Shown here piece by piece: positions 43,940 to 58,052 of a DNA stretch of 64,000 nucleotides. The DNA is from Macrophomina tecta. Lineage: Eukaryota; Ascomycota; Dothideomycetes; Botryosphaeriales; Botryosphaeriaceae. The notes under the pieces are model-generated. The model saw only the letters and a program-made list of their open reading frames with translations, was not told where the DNA came from and searched no databases. The position numbers were made by a program, and so were the translations under genes. The stretch is taken from NCBI GenBank assembly GCA_024180945.1, contig JAKSGN010000022.1, forward strand, positions 806,001 to 870,000. The letters run 5' to 3'. Numbering within the stretch: the first letter of the stretch is position 1; every line of letters begins with the position of its first letter.

Positions 43940-45003
43940 ATGTCTCTCCCCACCCAAACCCCCGACCCCACCACCCTCTTCTCCGCCCGCGGCCTCGTCG
44001 TCGCCATCACCGGCGGCGGCACGGGCATCGGCCTCTCCATCGCCACGGCCCTGCACCGCACCTCCGCCCGCGCCATCTACCTCCTCGGCCGGCGCGAATC
44101 CGTGCTCACCGCCGCAGCCACCTCGCTCGACCCGACGCTGACGACCGTCATCCCGCTCGTCTGCGACATCAACTCGCTCGCCTCGATCCGCAGCGCCGTC
44201 GCGCGCGTTGAGCGCGACCACGGCTACCTCGACGTGCTGGTCAACAACGCGGGGCGCGAAGGGCCGCACACGAAGGCGGCGTTCGAGGCGCAGACCGTGG
44301 AGGAGCTGCAGAAGATCCTGCTGAACGGGTTTGTTGACGACGGTCCGAGTCGAGCGGGCGACGAGGAGAAGGAGGAGGAGGAGGAGGAGGAGGCGTTCAA
44401 GGAGACGCTGTTCACCAACGCCGCGACCGTCGTGTCGGTTAGCGCGTCTTTCCTGCACCTGCTCGACGCGGGAAACAGGCGCAGAGGGTGGCAGGGCGGC
44501 AGGGTCGCCGACAATGCCGTCAGGCCGCGGACGCTGCCTGCGGAGGGGAGTGGGGTGGAGGAGGGCGATTTGCGGACGAGTCAGATCATTAGCGTCGCGA
44601 GTATTGCGGCGTTTAACCGGTATTCGGTGGGCGGCTTGGCGTACGGTGCGAGTAAGGCGGCGGCGACGCATTTGGGGAAGATGCTGGCGACGTTGTTGGT
44701 TCCATGGGGGGTGCGGTGTAATGTCGTGGCGCCGGGGGGTGAGTCTTTCTGTCTACTTACCACAGTATGTATCTTTCAGAATGGCACCGGGGAGCTGATA
44801 AGGCAACAGTGTATCCCTCCGCCATGACGGCCGCCTACCCGCAGTCTTTTCCCGTCTCACAGATCCCGGCGGGCCGCCAGGGCACGCCGGACGAGATTGC
44901 GGCCGCGGTCCTGTATCTCGTGGGCAAGGGCGGCGCGTACGTCAACGGCGCCGTGCAGCTGACTGATGGTGGGAGGCTGTGCGGAATGCCATCAACATAC
45001 TGA
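43940..45003 (+). CDS. Short-chain dehydrogenase/reductase (SDR), NAD(P)-dependent
   Basis: Two exons, 43,940-44,738 and 44,810-45,003; 330 residues. The intron starts GTGAGT, has GCTGAT as branch and ends CAACAG (phase 1). Splicing joins VVAPG to VYPSAMTAAYP, the usual SDR sequence after the active site. Rossmann cofactor motif TGGGTGIG at 24-31, NNAG at 102-105, Ser of ISVAS, and catalytic YGASK at 235-239. It is a soluble oxidoreductase without a signal peptide. The early acidic residue at the end of strand 2 is absent and Arg-Arg follows (LLGRRES), which favours NADP(H). Odd: an acidic insert of about 12 residues (GDEEKEEEEEEEAF) near 135-150, encoded by a GAG repeat. Substrate unknown; no cluster partners are nearby. 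Confidence 0.88.
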
Positions 45004-46406
45004 GCTGGCGAACAGAGGGGGAGACGCGTAATTCGAAGGATGGTTCCGCAGTCTCTCGTGTTCCATCCGATTGTGGTCCCTTCTGAAGACACGGCGCTTT
45101 CCTGGGTCAACTGGTTACCGAAGGAGTATCTGGTTTTTCATCTGTCCTTGCGCAAGAGCTCATTCTCTGTGGTGGCTGGACGAGTCATTTTCTTCAGCTC
45201 GTTCATTCAGGTACGCGTGTTAGACGAATTGGCCTAGACTTTGGACGTGGTGGGTGTCTGGGCCACTAAGTCTGGCTGACGCAAGACCGGCGTGCGTCAT
45301 CACGAGCACCAAAAGAAAAAAGAAAAAGGAAAAAGGAAGAAAAGGAGCATAAGGCAGGTGTGGAATAACGCGGATACTGCGGTGAATAAGTGATGGAAGT
45401 TACACTAAAGCTCACACCTTACTGTCAGCGACGCGCGTAAGCCTCCCTTCGACCCTGAGATTCGGAACTCAGGGTCCAGAAGTACTGTACATTAAGAATT
45501 GGTGTGTAGTGGGTGATACACTTCTTCTCTTAGTGCATGTCGATCGCGGAATGGAGGGGTTGGCTGAGGAATGTATCTGACGCGATTGTGGCTGATCACT
45601 TCTCGACGAAAAAGCTTAGACTAGAAGCTTAGGTCGATAGAATTGGGGTAGGGAAGAGATTGGATCGGGGTTGACAGGCGGTCGTGCGCTACCCGCTTAT
45701 CAGCGAAAGTCAAGTCTAAGCGCGACGGCGGGGGCAGAACGTGAGACTGAACGCGCCGCACTTCGAGGGAGCAATCGCAGATTTTAGAGTTTTAAGGTTC
45801 CACATGCACGTCATCAAGAAGTTTTACGCGGTGTGTTGGAAGCAAAATTCATCAACACGAAGAGCGGAGAGGATGTGACCATGAAAATCGTTGCTCATTT
45901 GTGTTGCTCGTTGAGGCAGAGAATGATGAAAGTCTAAATCCCTCAAAATCCTGACCGTGCCGAAAATGCCAAATTTTTCTCCATGTGTCCCCAAGGGTAT
46001 CCCATATGAAATCCGTAGTATCTGCCAACGACCTCTTACAGGAACCAGCCCGTTGTGTGTGACGCCACTTGATTGGTCATCGGCTGTGCTGTGCAGCAGC
46101 GTGGTTCCGCTTGTATGTGAAGTTCGCTGACAGAAACCCACCCGTTGTTTCCCCAATGAAAGAACCCCCGGGTATATGTATGTACCTTCCGTGACCGCAA
46201 GCATTGTCAGAGAAGAAAGGAAGAAAAAGCCATCAAAAAAAAAAAAAAAATGTGAACCATGCACAAGAACAAAAAATCGTTAGAAAGAAAGACAGAAGTG
46301 AAGAAGATCACCAAACCACCAAACCCCAATTGGGAGCCGTAGCCTCCAGATCTATGAATGTATGGAAGAAAAGAATGTACAGGAACGTCTGCGGGTGGAA
46401 GGCAGT
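45004..46406. other. Intergenic DNA, no gene recognised
   Basis: Lies between the convergent stops of the SDR and GH16 genes. Contains AG-rich tracts (45,309-45,345), a perfect 9-bp hairpin at 45,451-45,476 and an A14-A15 run near 46,235-46,250. Open frames have no family resemblance. Probably 3' UTRs and spacer. Confidence 0.5.
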
Positions 46407-47867
46407 TTACTTCCTCCAAGCACCGTGGGCCCGCTTCTTGTGCGCCATCATGTGGGCGACTTTGTTGTTGGAGGCGCCCGTCGGCTCGGCGGAACCGAAC
46501 CACGAGGCCGGAATGGGCTCGCCGTACGTCCAGGGAGCGGCGGCGACGACCGGGGTGGGCGTGGCGGCAGGAGTCGACTCTCCGGGGTTGACGGTCACGT
46601 AGACGGTCGTCTTGGAGCGTGCTGAGTTGCCGGCGGTGCCAGTTGCGTAGATGTTTGAGTCGTTGCCGGCAGGGTACGGGACAGGGGTCATAGGCTCGCT
46701 GCCAGAGGCGTAGGGAGTGGGGTAAGGCGTGGCAACGGGAGTGGTCTGGCCAATGCTGGGGGTCACGACGGCGCTGGTGGTGTACTGCACAGGCGAGGAG
46801 CTGGCGGCGCCGCTTCCGCTGTTTGAGTAGACCTTGAGCGAGTTGATGGACCAGTAGGCGTCCTTGAAGGCGGAGGGGTTGTTCTGAACGTAATCCTCGC
46901 AGGTGCTGGCCTTGGCGGAGCAGGTGGAATCAGTGCTCCAGGTGTTGCCTGCCCAATCACCGCAGAAGGTCGTGTCAAAAATGAGGTTCATCTCCTTGAA
47001 GTGCGAGGAGACTTGACAGCCACCCTGGAAGAGCGCTCTGGGTTGGCCCCAGGTAGTCGGGTCGGGGTTGCCATTGGTGATGTCCTCTGGAACAGCGCTG
47101 CGATCAAAGTACCAGACCTGGATCTTGTTGTTGGTCGGGTCAAGCTCAGTGGCGAAGACACCGCCGCCGTTCTGGTTCAAGGTAGAGTAAGTGTCACTCT
47201 CCTTGTCCTTGATGGCGCAGCCGGTGTTGTCGTCTGTCGCATAGGCATAGCAGTCGGTAGTGGAAACACTGCCAGCCATAGCTCCGCTGCTGGCAATTGA
47301 GCACCCCTGGGCGGTGTGCAACGTCATCTGGTTGGCAACCTGAGAATTGGCGCCTTCCAGAATATCAATTTCGCCACTGCCACTAGTTAGCCAACTCCGG
47401 AAGAAAGTGAAGCGATTTTGGCCAGAGCTTACCCAGCAGGCCACTCTCCACTGCCGAGCATCCAAAAAGCGGGCCAGGTTCCGCAAATGCCTCCGGGAAA
47501 GTGCTCGAGGTCGAGGATGACGAGGCCCTCATTGTAGGCGGCGTTGCTGCTGATGCGGACACTCTGACGGCCGTTGGTAGGCGTCGAGGTGTAATCAACA
47601 CCCATGTAAATCTTGCCATCAGAGGTGTCGATCAAGCTGGAGCTGTTTGCAGTCGCAGCATCGACATAGTCGACAAAACCTGGAATATGAGATCAGAAAA
47701 ACGATCACGTCGAAAGACGGGTCAAGCTCACCATTGGTCGGGTCGGCGTCGGTGAAGAAGTTGAACATGGAGAAGAAGTTCTCAGGGGAGTAGTCGTCCT
47801 GAAGAGCATAGCCAGCTATGCTGGGAGCCACAAGGGCGGAAGTGGCAACGACCGAGGCGAAGCGCAT
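46407..47867 (-). CDS. Secreted GH16 endo-beta-1,3(4)-glucanase family protein
   Basis: Three exons, 47,867-47,732, 47,679-47,433, 47,376-46,407; 450 residues. The introns are 52 and 56 bp with GTGAGC...TTCCAG and GTAAGC...GGCAG; a TAG 6 bp upstream is an alternative acceptor that would add two residues. The protein opens with a signal peptide (MRFASVVATSALVAPSIAGYA). GH16 features: WPAFWMLG, then the catalytic GEIDILEG (nucleophile Glu about 130, acid/base Glu about 135), followed by HTAQGCSI and a long Cys-containing beta-sandwich with FDTTFCGDWAGNTW. After about residue 320 comes a Pro/Thr/Ser-rich tail (linker-like, probably O-glycosylated) with no GPI hydrophobic end. It hydrolyses or remodels mixed-linked beta-glucans at the cell wall or outside. 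The substrate is inferred from the family only. Confidence 0.93.
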
Positions 47868-50800
47868 GCTGATGGGTGTCGGGTGGGTGTTGGTGTAGAA
47901 GGAAAGTAGATGCGAAACCAGTTCGCAAGAAGAGAAAGGAACGAAGGCAGATCTGGAGGAGGATCTGGAAAGAAAGGTGGTCACCCACGCGCGGTCAACG
48001 GCTGGTTAGGAGGGGGGGTGCGGAGTGCAGGCGGACAGGCGTCTGTTATACGTGGGCGCGGCCGGGTGACTGGCCAGGGAGGCACAAGGCTTCGACGATT
48101 GGAGATCACGGCCCCGCCGGCGCACGGCTGAGGCTCGCCGTCCGACGTCAACCGCGAAAGGCAGGGGGCTGGGGCGTGTAGCCCGGATGCCATTGGGCGG
48201 GCGGGTCAACAGCACGCAGGCAAAGGGCGACGATGGGCACGCAGGGTGGGGCTGGGACAGCGCCCCCATGCCGGCTCAGGCAAACACACGGCGGGCATTT
48301 GGCTGCAGCCACTCGCAGAGGCACGGGTTCGCAGGCCTGACGGCGGTGCGTGAAACACGGACACGCAGGATTAAAGGGCGCGTGGCGTTAGCCAGTGGGC
48401 GAGGGCAGCGCTGCAGGAACCGCAGCTGTGCCTTCCGCATGTGGCCGCGATCAACGAGGCGTCGTGAAACGCCGACGCTTCGCTGAGCGCCGGGAGGGAG
48501 TGGCCGGGGAAGCGCGCAGCGGGACGCCCTCGCCCGCCGCCATTCGTCGGCGCGCCGGCCAAGCTCTGTTTCAGCCGCCGCCGTGCAGCTTCCCGGGCCA
48601 ATCGGTACCGCCTGCCGCTGGCCTTTCTCTGCGCGCGTCGTCGGCCTTGCAGTCCTCCTGCTCCACGCAACTGACGTGTTTGCGCAGCCTCGCCGCTCTT
48701 CTGAGTCCAAGAGCCGAGTCAGTCGTCGAGAGCGCGCATCACCACCTGCACACAATGCCCGCCATCGCCGCCCTCGAGCTGCTATTTGATCCGACTTGCC
48801 TCCGCCAGACTGCCCGTGAAACCCTTGGGCTCCCCGCTGTTTCCTTTCGTTTTCTTTTTTTTTTCTTTTGCCGGCTTTTCGTTCGATAATTGCTGGCCGT
48901 ATACCGCCAGGGCGGCTTGCCTACATCCGCAGCACGCGGCCCGAGTGCTGTCCTGAACCTTCGTGCGCCACCCGTCGGCCAGCCGCTCGCTAACCGTCGA
49001 GCGAGGATCATGCTCCCTGCCGAGGCCTCTCGGCTCTTTCCATCCTATGCATCCTCCCTTTACCGAACATCGTGGCCTTGACGCATCGCGGCCCCGGCAC
49101 CGCTGCTCGTTCTGGCATGCAGCTTCTCCAGGCGCACAACTTGTCAGGAAACACATTACCTTGCCTCTCTTCCTGAAACTCTTTTCCCTTGGCCCCAACG
49201 TCTGCGGCCGAGTGGTGGTACCGCATGTGTGCTAGGGGACGCGCAGGCGCAGAGGCTGACTTGAATCAGAACGCCAGAGTCTAGAGTCTGCGTGAATCAG
49301 CTGGTTTGCCGCAGTGGAGTCTGGTGCCACACCAGCCTCGCCAGAAAAGATCCTACGAACGCGTACGCCAGGTTACGCGAAGACAAACGCCACAAAAGTA
49401 GTGTCCTCGACCTCGGGATCGAGCATGTCTCCCAAGCTCGAGTCTCTCGTCTGCCGAAAAAAGCCGCATGTTCTCGTGTTGAGCGAGGCAGTGAGGACGA
49501 TCTGCAAGGAACGGCATCGCAAAGCCCTCCGGTGATGCGCATATTCGGTCGCCTGAGCAGGGGAGGCGAGGGTAGGATCATGCGAAGCAAGCGGACACGA
49601 CTTTCGCATTGAGGCTGGGTGAAGGCGAAGGAATGTCAAACCCGCTGACCAATAGGCTATTTTCCCCGCTCGTAACGCAAAGACCATTATCGTCGGAGTT
49701 GCCGTGTTAACTCCTCCTGACTGAGTCGAGGCCTGGAGACCAGGCAGATCCGCTTAGGTCAACGTCCAGTTGCCGCGCCCAAGAAGCCCGGAATGATTGC
49801 CTTCTTCAAAGCTTAGCTCCGATCTAGGGTACGCGTCCCGGGCGACTGCACCTTGAGCTTGCTCCTCCGTTTCGACAGCCTTTTACCAATCCCCATGTGC
49901 ACGCAACAAGATGACTATGCCAGTGCAAACGGCCGAATTTTTCTCGCGGTCCCTGAACATCCGGTTCCGTTTTTCAAAACAAACAAGTGTCGCGACTCCA
50001 TTATGCGCATCGTTTTGTTTGGCGATGCTTCGGTTAGCAACCACCGCATCGCATGAATGCCCAAGTCAAGGTTCTAGAAACCACGTAAAACGCTAGCGGG
50101 CGGCTGCCCGCCGGTACCTGGCAGCTTATCGCAACCTTCCCCACCAATAATGAAAAGAACATCCAATCAGCTTGCGCATCCCGCTCTATCGCTGTCTCAC
50201 CAACGGTCCCCTTCTGTCGTCTATTGGCCGCTTCAAGGACATTTGGCAGCAAATTGGCACAAGGGCTGCAGAGAGGAGCAGAAGTTAATCTGCTTTTTCT
50301 GCGATTAGCGTGGGATGGCCCCTTTGCGCAGGTCGTGAGGATAACGGTGGTGTGAGAAGGATCTCCCGGCAAGCCTCGCCGACGTCGATCTAGACTTGTG
50401 CTATGGCTTTGACCGAAATACAGGTCGTTCCATTGCGGCCTCCGCGTTTCTATGGCAGCGTCATTCTTTTTTTTTTTTTTTTTTCTTGTAAAGACTTCTG
50501 CAGCGGCAGGTTCCGGTATCAGTGTCGTCTTTTCTGCCTACATTGGAATCGGTGGGCAAAAGAATACCCACCAGCAACCGCGTCGACGTGGCTCCACGAA
50601 GCCCACCACAGCAACGCATACATCGACCAACCGCTACACGGCTGGGACAGAGAGGCGGGAAGCGGCAGAGGGGAACAAACCGTCCGGCCGCGCAGCCCAT
50701 CCCGCCTCGTCTCCGCACAACGGCCCGACTTTGACAGTGTGGGCAGGAAACAATCTCTCCCTATCTAATTTTCGCAAAGCTACTGGTGACCGGTTTGATG

Positions 50801-53221
50801 ACACGGTGCTTCGGACAGCTGTGCGGGACGCCATCGTCGCGCTGCTGCAGGGCCTGATGGAGGACTGGCCGCGTTCGCGTTGTTCACCTGGCCATGTAGT
50901 CGAGGCAATTTCTGTCAGCGGCCAAGCAAATGACGAGAAAGCTTGTACAGCCCGTACGACGGATGACGAAGTGACTGATCGCATATGACATGACTGCTTG
51001 CATGTATGTGCCCTGGCTACTGCAGGAACGCCGGTGGCGAGGCGGCTTACCTGCCTGCTGGGCAGTCAGGCTGACTGGGCGGTCGGATCACCGAGGTCGT
51101 CATCGGATTTAACGCCAGTCACATACATTGCGTGTGGAGAGAGATTTTTTTTTTTTTTTTTCTCCTTCGCTAGTGTGTTCCGTTGGAGCATTTTCGCTAA
51201 CATCGGGACTGGATGACAATGATGACGATGGAGGGGAGGTCAGAGAGCGCCGGCTTACACTGTCGCTATGGCTTGAATAGAGGACAGCTCACATGTGGTT
51301 ATGCGGAACGCAGAGGCTGGGAAGGATGCCGGTACTAGGCTTGCTTCGTATGATGAGGGTGTGTTCGTCGCGTCAGTATGAGGCAGCAACTTTAGTGGCA
51401 GATAAGTGGCTGGCTGGTGAATGACTTGGAAGTGAGCTTCAAGGCCCGCGGGCGATTATGTCAATCTACGTTGCTTGTTTGACTCGTTTGGTTTCACGCA
51501 GAAAAACTCCGTTGCCCTTACCTTCCTGAAAATTGGATATACTATTGTCAGTCCAGTTGTCAGTGGCGGCCACGAGGTTGCGCCAGTATCTAGAGTGCTG
51601 GTAATGACGGTGGTGGTCGTAGTGGTGGTGACACCGATGCCGTTCATCTACACAACTCTTTGATTCGACCACGCCTACATAACACCACAATCCAATCTCC
51701 GAGACATGTATCTGGAAGCGAATCATGTATAGGCTGACACTGAAAAAGAAATGATAAACGTCTACGTTGAAAGGCATGAGACAAAGATTAGGCGATCCGA
51801 GACATGCATTCACTTCCAACCTGCAGGAGGATCCTGGAGTAGACGAAGGGTCAGATTGGATATCAGGCGAGCAGGGCTCTGCATGCGAAAAAGCCGGCCG
51901 TCCATTATGGCGTACCGGTAGCTCGCCCCGCATCTTTTGCTTAGGCGATCCTACTCACCGCTGCAATGCTACATGCGAGGAAACTGCGGTTGCTGCAGCG
52001 AACCCAATCCTCACCACATCATTACACCTCGAGTACCAGCATCCACCTGTTTCGGAATATACGCCCCACGCAGCGGCCGCGCATTGCAGAAAAGCAGCGT
52101 GCATCGCAGCAGGCCCCCAGCGTCCAACCGACAGACCCCACCCCCAACAATGTATGCACGCACGGCAAATCTGCCTGCAGCTGTAACACCTTACCCCACG
52201 GCCGCACTGCTTTCTTCATATCCAACCACCGATGAGAGATGCTCCCCTCGGCAAACAGCTTATCCGATTCCTGGTCTCTGTCTGCAGGCAGAGCTGTCTG
52301 TCTCTCCACGTCCTGCTGCAACGCCGCCACCACCCATGCCACGATACACTACGTCCTCCGTGCGCACATATGGCCATGGCCAGGGGCAAGTAAGCGGTAG
52401 AAACGGCATGCAGGTACCGAGCCTCCTCGATAACGCAGCCTGCCAAGACGTGAAGGCGGGGGGACTGTAGGCGTAGCATGTATGACACTGCGCTGCGCTG
52501 CACTGCATGAGTGTCCGGACAGCGAACGTCACTGTTGCGCAACAAGGAAAAAGCATGGTTAAACATGCAGGTAGAATCAAATCTTCCTTGTCAGGCAAGA
52601 AAAATCATCAACGCATGTGAAAGCGGTTGCACTGCAGGGCGAGGCTTCCAACGGGACAACAGCGTCATGACATGCCTCCATGAATTTTGTTTTTTTTTTT
52701 CTTTCTTTCACACGTCAACTCACGAACAATCAGGACAATCAACACCGAAAGTGGTGAACAGCCAACCACACACGGTCGACAATGGATTAGTGGTGATATG
52801 CAATTCGCTGCTTCTTACTGAACTCTGTACTGCTGCGCTGGCATGGCAACCTCGGCCGCTTCCGCCGCTGTCCTGCACTTGCATTTTTGTGTCCTCGGCC
52901 CGCTCGCCCAAAGCGGAAATCTCCGCAGACATCGGCGTGCTCGTTTCGTCTACACCTGACCCCTGCACCAATAACGCCCCCAAACACTGCCGCTACCGGC
53001 AATAATTCTGCCTTTCGAATGTTCCGGTTGCGTGAGGAACATCGCAAGAACCAGAGCCCGCACTGATACGCTGCGCCTAAACCAGGACCTCCAATCGCAC
53101 TGTCGCGCTGCGTGCTAGAGCATTTACGGCGGACATCCCGTGCGAACGGAGCTCCGAACCCTCAAATGATCACAGCTGCCACTCCCAGAAAGAGAACTCT
53201 TCAGAGTCTCCCGCGTCGCTC
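47868..53221. other. 5.3-kb GC-normal stretch without a recognisable gene
   Basis: Between the GH16 start and the Snu114 stop. Many open frames of 60-180 codons overlap on both strands, as expected by chance in GC-rich DNA; none shows a family, signal peptide plus Cys pattern, or convincing introns. T-runs occur at about 50,467-50,484, 51,147-51,161 and 52,688-52,699. The first few hundred bases should be the GH16 promoter. A long non-coding RNA or a fast-evolving small gene could be present but I cannot show it. Confidence 0.5.
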
Positions 53222-56200
53222 TCAGCCGTCGAGAATGCCGCTGTCCTTCAGGTTGCGGAATAGCTCGGGCTCGAGGAACTTGGAGATGGTGACGTCCTCC
53301 GACAGACCTTTGCGGCGACGGGTCTTGAGCACGAAATCACGTGCTGTGGCCTGCGCGGACGCCGGCTCGAGCGGGCGAAGCTTGATGTCCTTGTCAAGCG
53401 GGTCACCGGGCACGATGGACCACCTGTCGAAGACAAGGGAGACGGTTGCTTGGCCTTGGGTGTGGATCTGTGGTGTATAGGTTAGCTTCATACTTCCTTA
53501 ATACGTTGATTCGGGAGAGACTTACTCTGAGATCCGTCTCGAAACCGAAGGAGTCAATGACGGGAATCAAGCCTCTGACCGAGTAGAGCGGCGTGCCCGC
53601 AATGGGTCCGTCCTGGAGGACGTGACCTCTCCTCCGTGCGAGGACAGTGTATAGACTGCTGACAGCATCGGCGGGACCGATCATGGCGCATGAGTACACA
53701 GGCTCCATCAATCTCGGGCTTGCCATCAGGAAACTCGAGTAGCAGGCTCGCCTAGCGGTCGGAATGATCTGACCACCACCGCGGAAGATAGGCTGAGAGT
53801 CTAAGCTGACGTCCGTCAGGCGGAACTTGGTGTTGCGAATGGGCTCCTCGCAAAGCGGACCCTCACGAGTTGCCCAGCTAAAACCCTGGCGAATGGTGTC
53901 ACGGACACTTCTCAGAGTCTTCTGATCGACTTCCGAGGGGAGAGTATCATTCTGGAGAATGTTTGGTCCCTGGTCATCCGGACCGAACGCCCAGATGTTG
54001 CGCGACGCGAGCAAATCGTAGCCATAGTTCTCCTCGAAGAACTTACCGACCACACGCACCGGATCCTTGATACTGACCTTGCCAGCTTCGATGTCCTCCG
54101 CAATGCCAGGATCAAGAGGTTCCGCCACCATAGTAAGTTTATTCTTCTTGTTCGGTGTAAGAGCGTAGCACTTGATGGCAGATGTCTCAACAACAGTCTC
54201 GCAAAATCGAGTGACTGGATCTGACACCTTGATCTCCATCTCGGCGTACAAGCGACGAAGATCATGCAGAACGCAGTCCATGTAAAGCTCGCCAGTGCCC
54301 AGAATGACGTGCTCTCCTGACTCTTCGACCTTCGTTGTGATGAGAGGATAACTTTTGTTGATCTTTCGTAGACCCTCCAACATCTTTGGTAACTCCGAGG
54401 GATTGATCGGCTCGACCGCAACCTTCATGACAGACTCAAATAAATGCTTAACGGGCCTAAAGATGTACGCATCCTCGTCGTCGGGTAGTTTGGGCGGGAC
54501 TATGGTGGCTGTCTTCACGATGGAGTTGTCGACGCCACCAAGCAGCGCCCAGTTTCCGGCGGGGATTCCGCTGACCGGCACGTTGTACCTTGACTCAGCG
54601 ATCCAGACGTCGGCGATTGTCGCCGAGACCATGTCTTCCTCGTCCTCAATGGTGTAGCCTTCTCCCAACACACGAACCTGATCACCTGGTTTTGCGATAC
54701 CGCTGAGAACTCTTCCAAATGAGTGAAACCGCCTAGCATCCGTGGTGCTGAAGAGCTTGGTGACGTGCACGACAAGTGGGCCATCCTGGTCGCACTTCTT
54801 CATGGACTCTGCAGTCTGAGTGTCAGTGGGACCAGTGTAGTACCGTTCCAGATACCTCTGGGCTCCCTCAATAGGTGACGGCACGTGCTGAACAATCATG
54901 TCCACAAAACCGGATGCAGGGCCGAAGAACTGCTCGCAAGCAAGCTTCAATAGCTGCTTTGCATCGGTTTTATATTGAGAAGGCTTCAGCTGAATACCCA
55001 AGGATCCCAAAGTCTCCTTTAGGTCTTCAGGGCTCTCGCTAATGGTGTGGGAGTAGAGCTTGTAGATAGGCTCGAGGACCCAGTGAACGAATGAACGCTT
55101 GGCACCCTCTTCCACGGCCTTCCTGGTGAATTTGCGGCTTCTGGGATTGAAAAAGATGTCGCCCCATAGACGCTTGCTGAAGTCCTCGGCATTGATTCCA
55201 GAACCGGGGTAGCTGTCGGCATACATCTTCGTAAACGAGCCTAGAGTAAAGCACCAACCCATGGTGCTACAGGCGAATGCCACATTGCCCTTCTCGGGAC
55301 TCAAGCGGTACTTAGCGCCTTGTCCGGGGACGGTGTTCTCGATGACGGTGTTGACCTCCTCTACCACGTGCTTGAGCTTGAAATAGGCATCTGCCGGGGG
55401 CAGCTTCAGCTCCAGAATAAGACGATCCATCTTGTTGACGACCAGAGTGATAGCCATCCCCTCCAGGACAGCATGCTTGATGATCTGCTCGGTGTTCACC
55501 TGAACGCCCTCGACCACGTCTACGACCAGCACGAGACCATCGGCTAGCCTGAGGGATGCAGCAACTTCGTCAACGAAGTTGACATGCCCCGGAGTGTCCA
55601 GAACGTTGACCAAATGCGACTTGCCCTTGGAACTCTGCAAAACCAAGCTCATGGGGCCAGCTTTTATCGAAACACCGCGTTCCCTCTCCAAAGTATGTGT
55701 GTCTGTGTAGCGCAGCTGCTCATCGCGGGTGCGGCCCACCCTCTTATCAAGCCTGTCCTGGATGTCGTGGGTCTCCATTACCAACATATCCATGAAAGCG
55801 GTCTTTCCGTGGTGTAAGTGGCCAGCCAGAGCAACATTCCGTACTTGATCCGGGTAGTTCATTAAATCGGTCATGAAATCGCGGGCAAAGCGGACGGGCG
55901 GCAGGTCGGCCTCTTCGACGTTGAACTTCTTCTGCACGACGGGCTCGATGATGGGCTGGGTCAAGGGCTGGGCATCCTCTTCCTGCACTAGTGTTTCGAC
56001 GTCGGCGCCGTAGACTTGCTGTGCGGTGGGATAGTACTGCTTGTCTTCGTGTAGGATGACGGCATTGGAGGGCCCTTCGTCATCGACCTCCATGAGCTGC
56101 TGGTCGTTGGCGGGCTCGTCCTCGTCGGGCTCTTCATCGTAGACGTAGGCGTCCGCCGCCGCCGCGCCATGGTCGGATTCCTCTTCAGACTCGGCCTCTC

Positions 56201-56292
56201 CGATGAAGTTGCCAAACCTGCGTGATAGTCAGCACTGGGCGGCGATTGGTGCGCAGCATGGCGGTCGCGTACTCGTCGTATAGGTCATCCAT
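53222..56292 (-). CDS. SNU114: Snu114/EFTUD2, U5 snRNP GTPase
   Basis: Three exons, 56,292-56,273, 56,217-53,526, 53,467-53,222; 985 residues. The 20-nt first exon is decided by homology and splicing: GA|GTACGC...GCTGAC...CGCAG|G gives MDDLYDEFGNFIGEAE, the typical Snu114 start. The last intron (58 bp, GTAAGT...GCTAAC...CACAG) joins FETDLR to IHTQGQA. The protein is an EF-2-like GTPase that controls spliceosome activation and disassembly with Prp8 and Brr2 in the nucleus. It has an acidic N terminus, G1 GHLHHGKT (about 138), G3 DTPGH (about 213), G4 NKMD (about 268), EF-2 domains II-V and a C-terminal RRRKGLSEDV. Its length equals that of the family. It shares its promoter with ERG10. Confidence 0.97.
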
Positions 56293-56693
56293 GGTGGGCG
56301 ACAGGGAGCTGGGGACGGGGGGTGGACGTGGTGGAGGTGGGGGTGTTACTGCAGCAGCTGTGAGCTTTTGCCGCGACGGAAGACTTTCGCGAGCTCGACT
56401 TGGGCGCGCGCGTTTCTTGGCGCGAATCGGGAGGCAGCACGGCGAGTGTGGCGCCGCGAGTGGCGCGTGGGTGTGGCTTGAAACCGATGGGGGAGCGAAG
56501 GTCCGCGGTGCCACGGTGCTGCTTGTGCTCGCTCCGATGGATGGGATGTTGGTGCTCAGGCCCAAGCTCCGGCGCCGGAGACGCCCCTCGTGCCTTTATT
56601 TTCTGCAGACCGCCAGCTCTTCCGCTTCTTCTCTTCCACGCTTCACTCTCCTGCTCAAGCTCCCCCTACGCCTGAACATTCCCAGCCGCCACA
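56293..56693. promoter_or_regulatory. Shared divergent promoter of SNU114 and ERG10
   Basis: 401 bp between the two start codons, with CT-rich tracts before the ERG10 ATG (for example TCTTCTCTTCCACGCTTCAC). No TATA box near either start, as is common for housekeeping genes. Confidence 0.6.

Positions 56694-58052
<1,359 letters not shown>

Noticed and set aside
48276..52470. Numerous 90-180-codon frames on both strands
   Set aside because: Mutually overlapping, without motifs or splice logic; expected by chance in GC-rich DNA.
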